Positions 46,786 through 55,248 are shown, counted from the first letter of the stretch. The stretch: DNA of 64,000 bases from an uncultured Flavobacteriaceae bacterium (GCA_947503005.1 CANNCA010000008.1:124001-188000); one strand, 5' to 3'. The notes: a model not told the origin generated them from the sequence alone. A program made the numbers and translations.

Positions 46786-48063
46786 CTATTTTTCAGTACT
46801 ATTTTTCTTTTGACTAAATCCCTGCTGAAAATAAACCTCGGGTTTGTGCCAAACGGTACTTTTTTTAAACACTCGCGGATTATCGTAATCCAAGCTCAAA
46901 TCACAATCAAAGCGCGCAATAATCGAATGCTGTTTGCCCGCTGCACCGGCATTGATGAAATGGCAGAGACCCCAAGTGAATCCTTTGCCATAATCGGTAT
47001 TCGTAAATGCATCCGTCAAATAGGGCGCTGCAGCGATTGGGGTGAATGAAAGGCTTGACGCAATTTCAAAATTTACACCATCTTCTGAATATTGCATGGT
47101 CTCCCGCTCATTTCCATCTCGTATCGTCAAAGCTGCTACGCCCTCCTTAAAGGGAAAATACGTGGTTTCATGACCAGAGGTCATTACCGGATTTAAGGGA
47201 TGTTTTTCAAATGGACCTAAGGGATCGTCAGCTATGACCAACCCATGGCCAACGGCATATTGGTCTCGAATGTCGGGCCATTTATTAAAGGCCGCTTTAT
47301 AGTACATATAAATTTTATCCTTAAATACAATCGGATGCGGGTCGTGTGTGGCATCTTGATCCCATTCCCCTTTATTACCAAAGGGAATGATTTCGGATGC
47401 GCCATGTATCCATGGACCATCGGGAGAATCTGCATAGGAAACGGATACTGGGCACCAATCGCCGCGAAGCCCGCTTGGTTCACTAAAGGCTTGATAATAG
47501 AGATAATATTTTCCTTCCCAAATCAAAATATCAGGAGTCGCCACGGACCGCCATCCTGAGGTGGGTTTTTCCGGTCGGGCAACGGCTATGCCTTGCTCTT
47601 TCCAAGTAATTCCGTCTTCACTGGTAGCATACCAAATATCACATAAATCCCAATCGGTTGAGGGAATTTCATCTGTAGCCTCGCTAGCATTCCCTGCCCC
47701 AACTGGTGGAACTCTAGTCTGCCTTTTCGTGTAATAGATATAGTATTTTCCATCGACCTTGATAGGTCTTGAAGGGTCACGTCTTGAAACGGTTCCATCA
47801 CCATCATTATAATCAAAACCTTTTAGTCGGGTATATTTGAATTGGGAAAAAAGCTCATTGTCGTGTATGCCTTTGCCCGGATAACCGAACATTCGTTCCG
47901 TGGCAGCACTCATTGGAATATCAGGTTTCTCGTCCGGCATTTTATGTGGGAAAACTGCAACTGTTTTTTCCACTGAAACTGGTTCAGATTTCGTTTCCGG
48001 TTCCCCACAGGAAAATAGTAGAAAGACGATGGGGCTATGCAATACGAATCTAAAAATTTTCAT
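46786..48063 (-). CDS. GH117-family glycosidase paralog, lipoprotein
   Basis: I chose the ATG at 48063 (425 residues), where a lipoprotein signal starts (MKIFRFVL to LLFSC). The longer frame from 48123 would overlap the upstream gene by 41 bases and add twenty polar residues. Catalytic residues are kept: D96 in SRRDPSR, the Asp in THDPHPI, and His-Glu in TSGHETT. Shared segments with the gene downstream (MSAA, ELFSQFKYT, GFDYND, DAFTNT) show a tandem duplication. Loop differences suggest distinct substrates. Gaps are 21 and 19 bases on either side. Confidence 0.86.
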   Translation of the reverse strand: MKIFRFVLHSPIVFLLFSCGEPETKSEPVSVEKTVAVFPHKMPDEKPDIPMSAATERMFGYPGKGIHDNELFSQFKYTRLKGFDYNDGDGTVSRRDPSRPIKVDGKYYIYYTKRQTRVPPVGAGNASEATDEIPSTDWDLCDIWYATSEDGITWKEQGIAVARPEKPTSGWRSVATPDILIWEGKYYLYYQAFSEPSGLRGDWCPVSVSYADSPDGPWIHGASEIIPFGNKGEWDQDATHDPHPIVFKDKIYMYYKAAFNKWPDIRDQYAVGHGLVIADDPLGPFEKHPLNPVMTSGHETTYFPFKEGVAALTIRDGNERETMQYSEDGVNFEIASSLSFTPIAAAPYLTDAFTNTDYGKGFTWGLCHFINAGAAGKQHSIIARFDCDLSLDYDNPRVFKKSTVWHKPEVYFQQGFSQKKNSTEK

Positions 48064-48082
48064 GTTGGGTCGGTTAAAGTTC

Positions 48083-49168
48083 TCACTTAAAATCCTCAAG
48101 AAATACCTGGGCCAGAAATGCATACGTTTGATTTTCAGACTTTGAAAATTCTAGAATATTGTTATGAGTTTCGGCATTTAATCCTTCACTATTTGACAAG
48201 TGGGTCAAAAAGCCCTTAAGTTGATTCTTACTCATAACACCCAATTTATCGGAAAGCACTTCAGGTACGTAATCAGGTGCCTCATCCAAATACTTCATCA
48301 TCAAACTTCGGCTACTTGTATCTATCAGGTCGAATGCATTCCAAAACGGTTCTTGTAAAACAGGAGCATCCTTGTATTTGGTGGTAAGACGTTTTGCAAT
48401 AATGCTACGTACAAGTGGGGTGCTTGTTCTGAAGACTTTGGCAAGCTGCTCGTAGTGTTTCTTATAGTCGGAAGCATCCATATTTTCCATGGCAAAAATC
48501 TGATACCCCGGATTGATGCTATACAGCATATCCAAGGTCATTTGCTTATCCAAAATCGATAAGGAATGTGCTTTCAATTGTTCTTGAATGTCGCCGTGTA
48601 CCAAGTGCCATGCCGTATAACATGAATAAAGTGCCCCTGAGACTACTGATTCCTTTACCCTTGCAATAGTGGCCCCAGAAACCGCGTCTACCCCGTTTAC
48701 CGTTCTCATTTTGGGCTTTTCAACCAGTTGGTCTATGCTCCTTCGCCCCATTAGATTTTTGTCGTCTGCCAACAACTTATGTAACTTTTGATAGTCCGCT
48801 TCCCCGAACTCATCGTGGTCATGTTTGGTCAAAGGCATCATTGGGTACCGGTCAAATCCGGCATATTCCCCTAACAGGGTCCAATAGAATTTGATGTTCA
48901 TCAATTTACATTCACCATCCGCGCAAACGGGGGTAGCAATTTCAGCGGTATATAACACCGGGACTTTCCTTTCGTTCACCAAAGCGAGAACATCTTGTTT
49001 GCCCATGGAATCCACTTCGATAAAAAAATCGGTGCGCTCGGGAGTCAATTGCGTGCCTTCCTTCCACTCCAAAACAAAATATTCTGGAGGATGATCCATA
49101 GGTTTTTCCGTTGGTTTATTTCCCAGTAAAAGGAAGCCCATTATTGCTATTGAAAATACGATTCTCAT
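48083..49168 (-). CDS. Secreted protein with FMN_bind-type flavinylation motif (DAVSGAT) and helical C-terminal domain
   Basis: A 361-residue protein with a short signal peptide (MRIVFSIAIMGFLLLG). Residues 80-160 carry two cysteines (CADGEC) and a conserved-looking block (NIKFYWTLLGEYAGFDRYP). Residues 161-167 read D-A-V-S-G-A-T, the pattern in which ApbE attaches FMN to the Thr in RnfG, NqrC and NosR. The rest (about 200-361) is helical, HEAT-like and of no recognised family. Its ATG overlaps the stop of the FAD oxidoreductase upstream by 4 bases, so the two are coupled. A periplasmic electron carrier for that enzyme is my inference. Confidence 0.7.
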   Translation of the reverse strand: MRIVFSIAIMGFLLLGNKPTEKPMDHPPEYFVLEWKEGTQLTPERTDFFIEVDSMGKQDVLALVNERKVPVLYTAEIATPVCADGECKLMNIKFYWTLLGEYAGFDRYPMMPLTKHDHDEFGEADYQKLHKLLADDKNLMGRRSIDQLVEKPKMRTVNGVDAVSGATIARVKESVVSGALYSCYTAWHLVHGDIQEQLKAHSLSILDKQMTLDMLYSINPGYQIFAMENMDASDYKKHYEQLAKVFRTSTPLVRSIIAKRLTTKYKDAPVLQEPFWNAFDLIDTSSRSLMMKYLDEAPDYVPEVLSDKLGVMSKNQLKGFLTHLSNSEGLNAETHNNILEFSKSENQTYAFLAQVFLEDFK

Positions 49169-50961
49169 TTTTTCGATTCTGGAATATTCTCGAACTTTTG
49201 TTTTTCGATCAAGTCCAAATATTCATCTAAATAACCTGTATAGATTTCCCTGGGGTTTACATCGTATTTTTTACACAGTGCCGCAGCGAAACCCACGGCA
49301 GCGCCCATTTGGCCCGTAGTTCGCATTACTCTTGGACCGCCCAGACCAGCGTGGGAGCAACTGAAATTTCGACCGGCCATAAATAGATTGGAAATATTCT
49401 TGGAATATAAGCTGCGATAGGGAATGTAGTACTCCGGGGTCTTATAAAACAATGCCTCAGAAATGAAATCTGGATTCTTCTCGTCTTCCAAAACGGTTTG
49501 ATAATGAATATCTACATCACGAATCTCAATGACTACGCCGTCAGGAAATTTTCGTCCTTCTTTCGCATCGTTGAAGGTAAAAATATGGTCCCCAACCAAT
49601 CTTCTCGATTCTCTTTTTCCGACTAAAGAAGAAACCCATTCCAACTTTCGATTGGCGTTTGTCGAATCTTTTTTAGCATTGGCGAACGAACCGTAAATGG
49701 CACGTAACATATGATCTCGAATATCCTCCGCATCATCGATTTGATTATGGTCAGGACTACTGAACTCCCATTGCCATTCCCCGGCAACCCTGGCATATTC
49801 TTTCGCTACGGGCATGGCCCAAGGTACTTCCGGGAAAGTATGTTCGGTATCCGTTTCTTTCGAACCCCATAAAACGGAAGATCCCATTACCGCATCATCG
49901 GGCTCGGTGGGTGTCCACAATTCGCCATGTTCTTCCCAAACTTCCCCGTAGGTTTCAGCACTTTCTCTTCCGTAATTGAATTCCGCCCCTGCCCAGTAGC
50001 CAATCCAACCGTCACCGGTAGAGTCTACAAATCTTGGTGCCATAAACCGAATGCGCTGCCCGGTCGAAGTATGTCTCGCATCGACATATTGAATCGAACT
50101 GTCTTCGGCCTTGGCATCATAAGCCCTGTGATTTAAAAACAAATCGATGTTTTCATAGCTTTTGACATTATCATCGCGCTTTTTTTGGTCGAGCTTGGCT
50201 TCCGCGCTGCCATTGGGGTAATGCTCTGTGTCTATTTTTTTTAGAATCCGCTCGAAATTTCCGTAGATACCCAAGGTGTGTACACGTATTTCTTCACTGG
50301 CATTTCCTCCTAGAACGGGGCGGTCATGGATCAAGGCTACTTTGAGTCCCTGTTCAGCGGCTGCGATGGATGCGGCGCATCCTGCTAGTCCACCTCCAAC
50401 AACAACCAAGTCATACGATTTCGTCACAGGAGGGGCATTGGGTTCAGACTTTACTCTTTTGCGCCATTCGGTCAACTTTTTCGATGATGAGGGAGGTTCC
50501 TCATTTTTAGTAGAAAAGTAAATGGCGTCGCACCTTCCGTCGAAACCCGTTACATCGACTAGCGCTACATCGATTTGATGATCGGTGACGGAAATCTTAT
50601 CGACGTATTCCCAACCCCAGCCCGATCGTAGGCCCAGCATTTTATCTAAGGTATTTCCATCAACTTTGAGTTGAAATCTCCCCGGAGCTTCCCAATTTCC
50701 AGGCACCCAGTTTTTGGTACGTACCCAAACATGATATTCTCCGTTGGATTCAAACTTGACTTTGGTTGTAGCATTTTTGACGGGTTCTCCTATTCCGTGT
50801 GCTAATAAATATGGAGACCCCATCTGTTGTTCGAATTGAGGATCTACGGTCCAACCCCCTGGATTGTCAAAACTTTCTGCTTCGATTAATACATCTTGGC
50901 CATGCAATGAACTGGTTAAGACAAAAACAAAAGTGGCAACGAATATTTTTGAGAGTTTCAT
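49165..50961 (-). CDS. Secreted FAD-dependent oxidoreductase (FAD_oxidored type) with N-terminal beta-sandwich domain
   Basis: A 598-residue protein with signal peptide (to LHGQ, about residue 22). Residues 23-155 resemble a carbohydrate-binding beta-sandwich (IEAESF, GEYHVWVRTKNW, FQLKVDG). From about 183 a flavin Rossmann fold starts (DLVVVGGGLAGCAASIAAAEQG in two parts; G189-G194), followed by GGNASEEIRVHTLG and a C-terminal FAD contact (FMAGRNFSCSH, TGQMGAAVG). No cytochrome or membrane anchor is seen. A glycan-binding module on a flavoenzyme among GH117, GH127 and sulfatase genes suggests oxidation of a sugar or oligosaccharide outside the cytoplasm. The substrate is unknown. Confidence 0.82.
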   Translation of the reverse strand: MKLSKIFVATFVFVLTSSLHGQDVLIEAESFDNPGGWTVDPQFEQQMGSPYLLAHGIGEPVKNATTKVKFESNGEYHVWVRTKNWVPGNWEAPGRFQLKVDGNTLDKMLGLRSGWGWEYVDKISVTDHQIDVALVDVTGFDGRCDAIYFSTKNEEPPSSSKKLTEWRKRVKSEPNAPPVTKSYDLVVVGGGLAGCAASIAAAEQGLKVALIHDRPVLGGNASEEIRVHTLGIYGNFERILKKIDTEHYPNGSAEAKLDQKKRDDNVKSYENIDLFLNHRAYDAKAEDSSIQYVDARHTSTGQRIRFMAPRFVDSTGDGWIGYWAGAEFNYGRESAETYGEVWEEHGELWTPTEPDDAVMGSSVLWGSKETDTEHTFPEVPWAMPVAKEYARVAGEWQWEFSSPDHNQIDDAEDIRDHMLRAIYGSFANAKKDSTNANRKLEWVSSLVGKRESRRLVGDHIFTFNDAKEGRKFPDGVVIEIRDVDIHYQTVLEDEKNPDFISEALFYKTPEYYIPYRSLYSKNISNLFMAGRNFSCSHAGLGGPRVMRTTGQMGAAVGFAAALCKKYDVNPREIYTGYLDEYLDLIEKQKFENIPESKK

Positions 50962-50972
50962 TTTATTCCATT

Positions 50973-52661
50973 TTATTCATTCCAGTGTGCATCGATTACT
51001 TTTTGAATGTGCGGATAATTGGCATCCGTTTCATTTAAATCTTCGCGCATATGAACCAATTGCTTTTTTAGTTCTGCAATTGTTTCTTTATATGCCGGGT
51101 CCTTGTAGGCATTTTTCATTTCTTTAGGGTCTTTTGTCAAATCATAAAACTCCCAGGCAGGTGGTGTATGATTGGCGAAGTCATTGCCCCAACTTTCTTT
51201 ATTCCATTCGGCTTCAGGGTCATCTGTATCCACCCAATACTTTCCGTAGTAGAAAATCAGTTTATGATCCTTGGTACGGATGCCGAAATGTGCCGGATTT
51301 TGATGGCGGTGCGCCAAGTGCATCCAATATCGGTAATACGTAGCTTTTTGCCAAGTTGCAGGTTCGTTTCCCGTTTCCAAAATGGTTTTAAAGCTTTTGC
51401 CTTGCATGTAGTCGGGAGTGGTACCGCCTGCCAATTCAATCATGGTCGGCGCAAAATCAGTGTTGTTGATTATCGCATCCGTACGGCTTCCGGCCTTTAT
51501 TTGTTCAGGATAGCGAACAAAAAACGGCATGCGCATCGATTCGTCGTACATCCAGCGCTTATCGATATAATCATGCTCACCCAGCATAAAGCCCTGGTCC
51601 CCCGTATACACGATAATTGTGTTTTCCAGCAATCCTTCCTCCTTCAAATAATCGATTAGGCGCTTGATATTATCATCTACCCCTTTGACGCAGCGCAGGT
51701 ACTTCTTCAAATAATCTTGATATACTTTACTGGTATATTCTTTTTCCTTAGCATCCATTTCCCATTTCACATATTCTTCTGGTTTTATGTCCCGCGCATT
51801 TCTATATTGTTTGTAAATGGTACTATCGTTCCAGTAAATATTCATGGCTTGGTTTCGAATGACATTTCTATGCGATACAGAAGAACCGATAATTCTCGTC
51901 AAGGAATCCCTTTCACCACGAATGGCCTCCGAACCATGATTACCAATGTCGTACAAACTTTCCGGTTCAGGAATGAAGGTATCTTCCAAATAATCTTCAT
52001 AGCGTGGGGCATATTCGAAATCATCATGTGGTGCCTTAAAATGGTGCATTAGGAAAAATGGCTGATTCTTATCTCTTTTGTTTTTCAGGTAATCTAAGGT
52101 GGCATCCATGATCATATCGGAGGAATGTCCTTTGGTTTGTATCGTATTTTCGGGCCAAGGGTTTTCGCCTTGTACCCTGAACTCAGGGTCGTAATATTTT
52201 CCTTGTCCCGGCAATACCTGATAGAAATCAAAAGACGCGGGTTCATGATGCAAATGCCACTTTCCGACGATGGCCGTTTGATACCCCAATTTTTTCATTT
52301 CCTTCGGTAGAAATTGCTTTTCGGGAGCAATTGCCCCTTCCAAATCAATTACTCCATTAGTCTGTGCCCGTTGTCCAGTTATGATGGCGGCCCTACTTGG
52401 AACACAGATTGCATTATTTACAAAGGCATTGTCGAAAATCATTCCTTCCTTTGCCAAAGCATCCAGGTTAGGTGTTGGGTTTAGCCCTGCTAACCTACTT
52501 CCATAAATACCAAATGCTTGAGTGGTATGATCATCTGACATAATGTAAATGATGTTGGGTTTAGTTAAGCTCTCTTCTTCTTTCTCCTTGCAGGAAAAAA
52601 GTACAAGAACACATAAAATGGGTAGGAGGTAGGACTTTAAATTATAGAAATTGAATTTCAT
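50973..52661 (-). CDS. Sulfatase (S1, formylglycine type), lipoprotein; first gene of the right operon
   Basis: A 562-residue lipoprotein (VLFSC). Metal motif IMSDDHTTQAFG (about 40-51), signature AICVPSRAAIITG with modifiable Cys C86, then QRAQTNGV. TGDQGFMLGEHDY supplies later metal and sulfate contacts. Its style (S1_11-like or related) differs from the other four sulfatases in the window. It heads the leftward operon running to 37142; the direct repeat at 52748-52764 and a -7-like box at 52708-52715 lie upstream. Eleven bases separate it from the FAD oxidoreductase. Confidence 0.88.
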   Translation of the reverse strand: MKFNFYNLKSYLLPILCVLVLFSCKEKEEESLTKPNIIYIMSDDHTTQAFGIYGSRLAGLNPTPNLDALAKEGMIFDNAFVNNAICVPSRAAIITGQRAQTNGVIDLEGAIAPEKQFLPKEMKKLGYQTAIVGKWHLHHEPASFDFYQVLPGQGKYYDPEFRVQGENPWPENTIQTKGHSSDMIMDATLDYLKNKRDKNQPFFLMHHFKAPHDDFEYAPRYEDYLEDTFIPEPESLYDIGNHGSEAIRGERDSLTRIIGSSVSHRNVIRNQAMNIYWNDSTIYKQYRNARDIKPEEYVKWEMDAKEKEYTSKVYQDYLKKYLRCVKGVDDNIKRLIDYLKEEGLLENTIIVYTGDQGFMLGEHDYIDKRWMYDESMRMPFFVRYPEQIKAGSRTDAIINNTDFAPTMIELAGGTTPDYMQGKSFKTILETGNEPATWQKATYYRYWMHLAHRHQNPAHFGIRTKDHKLIFYYGKYWVDTDDPEAEWNKESWGNDFANHTPPAWEFYDLTKDPKEMKNAYKDPAYKETIAELKKQLVHMREDLNETDANYPHIQKVIDAHWNE

Positions 52662-52707
52662 GTTGGTTATTGTTAATCCTTGATTTTTATTTTATACATC
52701 AGGATTT

Positions 52708-52715
52708 TAAATATA
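52708..52715 (-). promoter_or_regulatory. Candidate -7 box of the right PUL operon
   Basis: Reverse-strand TATATTTA begins 32 bases after the direct repeat, the same spacing as before GH2. A second candidate, TACTTTCA (52717-52724), lies nine bases closer to the repeat. Implied leader about 40 bases. Confidence 0.4.
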
Positions 52716-52747
52716 ATGAAAGTATTGTGCGACAAGAAAAAATCAGA

Positions 52748-52764
52748 CTAGACAAAGGCTAAAC
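52748..52764 (-). promoter_or_regulatory. Direct repeat GTTTAG-N5-GTCTAG upstream of the right operon
   Basis: Plus strand CTAGAC (52748-52753), five bases, CTAAAC (52759-52764), period 11. It is the third copy of the motif shared with the susC and GH2 promoters and lies 87-103 bases before the sulfatase start, almost the same distance as before GH2 (91-107). Confidence 0.6.
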
Positions 52765-52831
52765 AATGGTTAAAAATCTGCAACATATGACCATTGGGGA
52801 AGAATTAGCTGTATTTCCGATTCGGCCAAAC

Positions 52832-52845
52832 ATGACTTTAGTCAT
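52832..52845 (+). promoter_or_regulatory. Fnr/Crp-like palindrome ATGAC-N4-GTCAT before hemN
   Basis: A perfect inverted repeat of five bases around TTTA, 52 bases upstream of the hemN ATG. The core TGAC-N4-GTCA has the spacing of Fnr-type sites. A similar sequence, TGACATATATCA, lies in front of ccoS (63624-63635). Oxygen control of hemN by an Fnr-like protein is common, which supports the reading. Confidence 0.55.
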
Positions 52846-52896
52846 ATTTTAACTACAAGTTGTAGACTAGTTTTGTTTAAACTTTTATTACAACCT

Positions 52897-54258
52897 ATGT
52901 GCAGTTTAGTTCAGAAGTATAATATTCCGGGACCTCGTTATACCAGTTACCCGACGGTGCCATATTGGGATTTAAATTCCTTTTCAGGAAAAAATTGGGA
53001 AGAATCCGTTCAACAGAGTTTCAAAGCTACCAATTCAAAAGAAGGCATCAGTTTATACATTCACTTGCCTTTTTGCGAGAGCATGTGTACCTTCTGCGGA
53101 TGTCATAAAAGAATCACCAAGCGACATGATGTTGAGCTTCCCTACATAAAAGCAATACTTAGGGAATGGAAATTGTATCGTAACCTTTTTTCTGAAAAAG
53201 CTATTATTAAGGAATTACATCTCGGTGGAGGCACCCCAACGTTTTTCTCCCCTGAGAACCTAAAATTACTGATTGAAGGCATTTTTAGATTTGCCGATAG
53301 GGCAGAGGGTGCTGAACTGAGTTTTGAAGGACACCCCAATAATACTACCTTTGAACATTTGCAGGCCCTATATGATGTAGGGTTCAGGAGAGTTAGTTAT
53401 GGAGTTCAAGATTACAACGAAACCGTTCAACGCGCGATTCATCGTGTACAACCATTTGAGAACGTAAAAAAAGTAACGGATTGGGCAAGGGCCATCGGGT
53501 ATTCTTCTGTTGGCCATGATATTATTTTTGGTCTTCCACACCAGACCATGGAACATGTAGAAGAAACTATCTTAAAGACAAAGGAACTTCAACCAGACCG
53601 TCTAGCCTTTTACAGTTATGCCCACGTACCTTGGATGAAAGGCAATGGCCAACGGGGGTATAAAGATTCAGATTTGCCTTCCGCCGAGGAGAAGAGACAG
53701 CAATACGAGAAAGGAAAAGCGTTGCTTTTGGAAGTAGGGTATCACGAAATAGGTATGGATCATTTTGCCCTAAAAAGTGATAGTTTGTACAACTCGATGA
53801 AGACCGGAAGGTTGCATCGAAATTTCATGGGGTATACTGCTTCAAAAACATCATTAATGGTAGGTTTGGGCGCATCGAGTATTAGTGATAGTTGGTACGG
53901 TTTCGCACAAAACGTTAAGAGTTTAGAAGAGTACCAACATTTAGTGAAAAATGATATTATTCCTATTTTTAGAGGGCATATTTTAACAGAGGAGGACCAA
54001 ATTGTCAGAAGACACGTTTTGAATTTGATGTGCAATTTTGAGACCTCTTGGGACAAAAACAGGCTTTATCTAGATGAATTCGATGCCATTTTAAACAGAT
54101 TGAAAGAAATGGAGGCTGACGAATTGGTAAAGATTACTGAGCATTGTATTAAGATAACCGGAAAAGGGAGACCTTTCGTAAGAAATATTTGTATGGCTTT
54201 TGATTTACATCTGCAGCGAAAGGCACCAGAAACCAAATTGTTCTCAATGACCATTTAA
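52897..54258 (+). CDS. hemN: Oxygen-independent coproporphyrinogen III oxidase
   Basis: A 453-residue radical SAM enzyme from the ATG at 52897; the longer frame begins with a TTG at 52873 and lacks support. The [4Fe-4S] motif is CESMCTFCGC (C60, C64, C67, C69), preceded by NIPGPRYTSYPT, the standard HemN opening. LHLGGGTPTFFS and the HemN C-terminal domain (RRHVLNLMCNF) are present. It turns coproporphyrinogen III into protoporphyrinogen IX without oxygen, supporting heme supply for the cbb3 oxidase encoded nearby. A Fnr-like palindrome lies 52 bases upstream. Confidence 0.94.
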   Translation: MCSLVQKYNIPGPRYTSYPTVPYWDLNSFSGKNWEESVQQSFKATNSKEGISLYIHLPFCESMCTFCGCHKRITKRHDVELPYIKAILREWKLYRNLFSEKAIIKELHLGGGTPTFFSPENLKLLIEGIFRFADRAEGAELSFEGHPNNTTFEHLQALYDVGFRRVSYGVQDYNETVQRAIHRVQPFENVKKVTDWARAIGYSSVGHDIIFGLPHQTMEHVEETILKTKELQPDRLAFYSYAHVPWMKGNGQRGYKDSDLPSAEEKRQQYEKGKALLLEVGYHEIGMDHFALKSDSLYNSMKTGRLHRNFMGYTASKTSLMVGLGASSISDSWYGFAQNVKSLEEYQHLVKNDIIPIFRGHILTEEDQIVRRHVLNLMCNFETSWDKNRLYLDEFDAILNRLKEMEADELVKITEHCIKITGKGRPFVRNICMAFDLHLQRKAPETKLFSMTI

Positions 54259-54337
54259 TTCAACCTATTAAAACCGTGAGCAATTTCAGAAGTCTTTTGG
54301 CGTTGAATTTATAAGGCTAACATTTAAAACTGTCACC

Positions 54338-55159
54338 ATGAAAAAAATTATTGTACCCGTCGATTTTTCAGAACAATCGAAATTCGCAATTAAGGTTGCC
54401 TCCTCTTTGGCAAAGAAACATGACGCTGAGATTTTGGCGTTACACATGCTTGAATTAAACCAGGCGATGATTACCTCTTCTGAAGGTTTTCATCCTGAAC
54501 AAACCGTTTTTCTTATAAAACTTGCAGAAAAAAGATTTCGGGAGTTCTTAGATATGCCTTGTTTGGAGGGGATTAAGGTGACACCTATAATCAAACACTT
54601 CAAGGTATTTAGCGAGGTAAATGAAGTGGCAGCAGAAAATGAGGTAGATTTAATCGTGATGGGTTCTCATGGTACCGATGGTTTAAAAGAGATATTCGTA
54701 GGTTCTAACGCAGAGAAAGTTGTACGGAATGCTGACATACCCGTTTTAGTCATTAAGAAGGAACATGAAAACTTTAAGGTCGAGCGTTTTGCTTTTGCCT
54801 GTGATTTCAAGGAGGAAAGTTTAAATGCATTTCATAAAGCATCGAAGTTCGCGGACATGTTAAAGGCTAAACTTGATTTGGTCTATATCAATACTCCTGG
54901 CGACGATTTTCTAAGCCACAAAGATGCTTACGAGAGAATCAACCAGTTTTTGAGTAAGGCGAACGCTGGTGAGAAAGTTGAGATTTACAATGATTACAGC
55001 GTAGATGCGGGCGTTCTGAATTTTAGCGAAACGATTAACGCTGATCTCATTGGAATTCCAACACATGGTCGTAAAGGTCTTTCCCATTTCTTCATGGGCA
55101 GTATTGGGGAGGATGTAACCAACCATGCTGAAGTTCCTGTAGTAACTTTTAAGATTTAG
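54338..55159 (+). CDS. Universal stress protein with two UspA domains
   Basis: A 273-residue cytoplasmic protein made of two Usp folds (about 1-142 and 148-273). The first starts KKIIVPVDFSE and ends with the nucleotide motif MGSHGTDGLKEIFVGSNAEKVV (G-2x-G-9x-G-S). The second, GIPTHGRKGLSHFFMGS, keeps a similar pattern. It lies 79 bases after hemN and ends at a strong bidirectional terminator. Tandem Usp proteins beside hemN and cbb3 genes are frequent in Bacteroidota and suggest a low-oxygen response. Confidence 0.9.
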   Translation: MKKIIVPVDFSEQSKFAIKVASSLAKKHDAEILALHMLELNQAMITSSEGFHPEQTVFLIKLAEKRFREFLDMPCLEGIKVTPIIKHFKVFSEVNEVAAENEVDLIVMGSHGTDGLKEIFVGSNAEKVVRNADIPVLVIKKEHENFKVERFAFACDFKEESLNAFHKASKFADMLKAKLDLVYINTPGDDFLSHKDAYERINQFLSKANAGEKVEIYNDYSVDAGVLNFSETINADLIGIPTHGRKGLSHFFMGSIGEDVTNHAEVPVVTFKI

Positions 55160-55190
55160 AAATACGGACTACCTATTTAAGGTAAACAAT

Positions 55191-55233
55191 AAAAAAGCAC
55201 TTTGGAAAAACCTTTTCCAAAGTGCTTTTTTTT
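55191..55233. terminator. Strong bidirectional Rho-independent terminator
   Basis: AAAAAAGCACTTTGGAAAA (55191-55209) pairs with its complement at 55213-55231 across a 3-base loop, with A/T runs on both sides. It ends the plus-strand stress-protein transcript and the minus-strand haloperoxidase-like transcript, which converge here. Confidence 0.92.
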
Positions 55234-55248
55234 CAACTTTATGCCAAG

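Noticed and set aside
48064-48123. Upstream extension of the second GH117 paralog
   Set aside because: It overlaps the FMN-motif gene and hides the lipoprotein signal that starts at 48063.
51168-51659. 163-codon open frame on the plus strand
   Set aside because: Antisense to a sulfatase with complete signature; a frame shadow.
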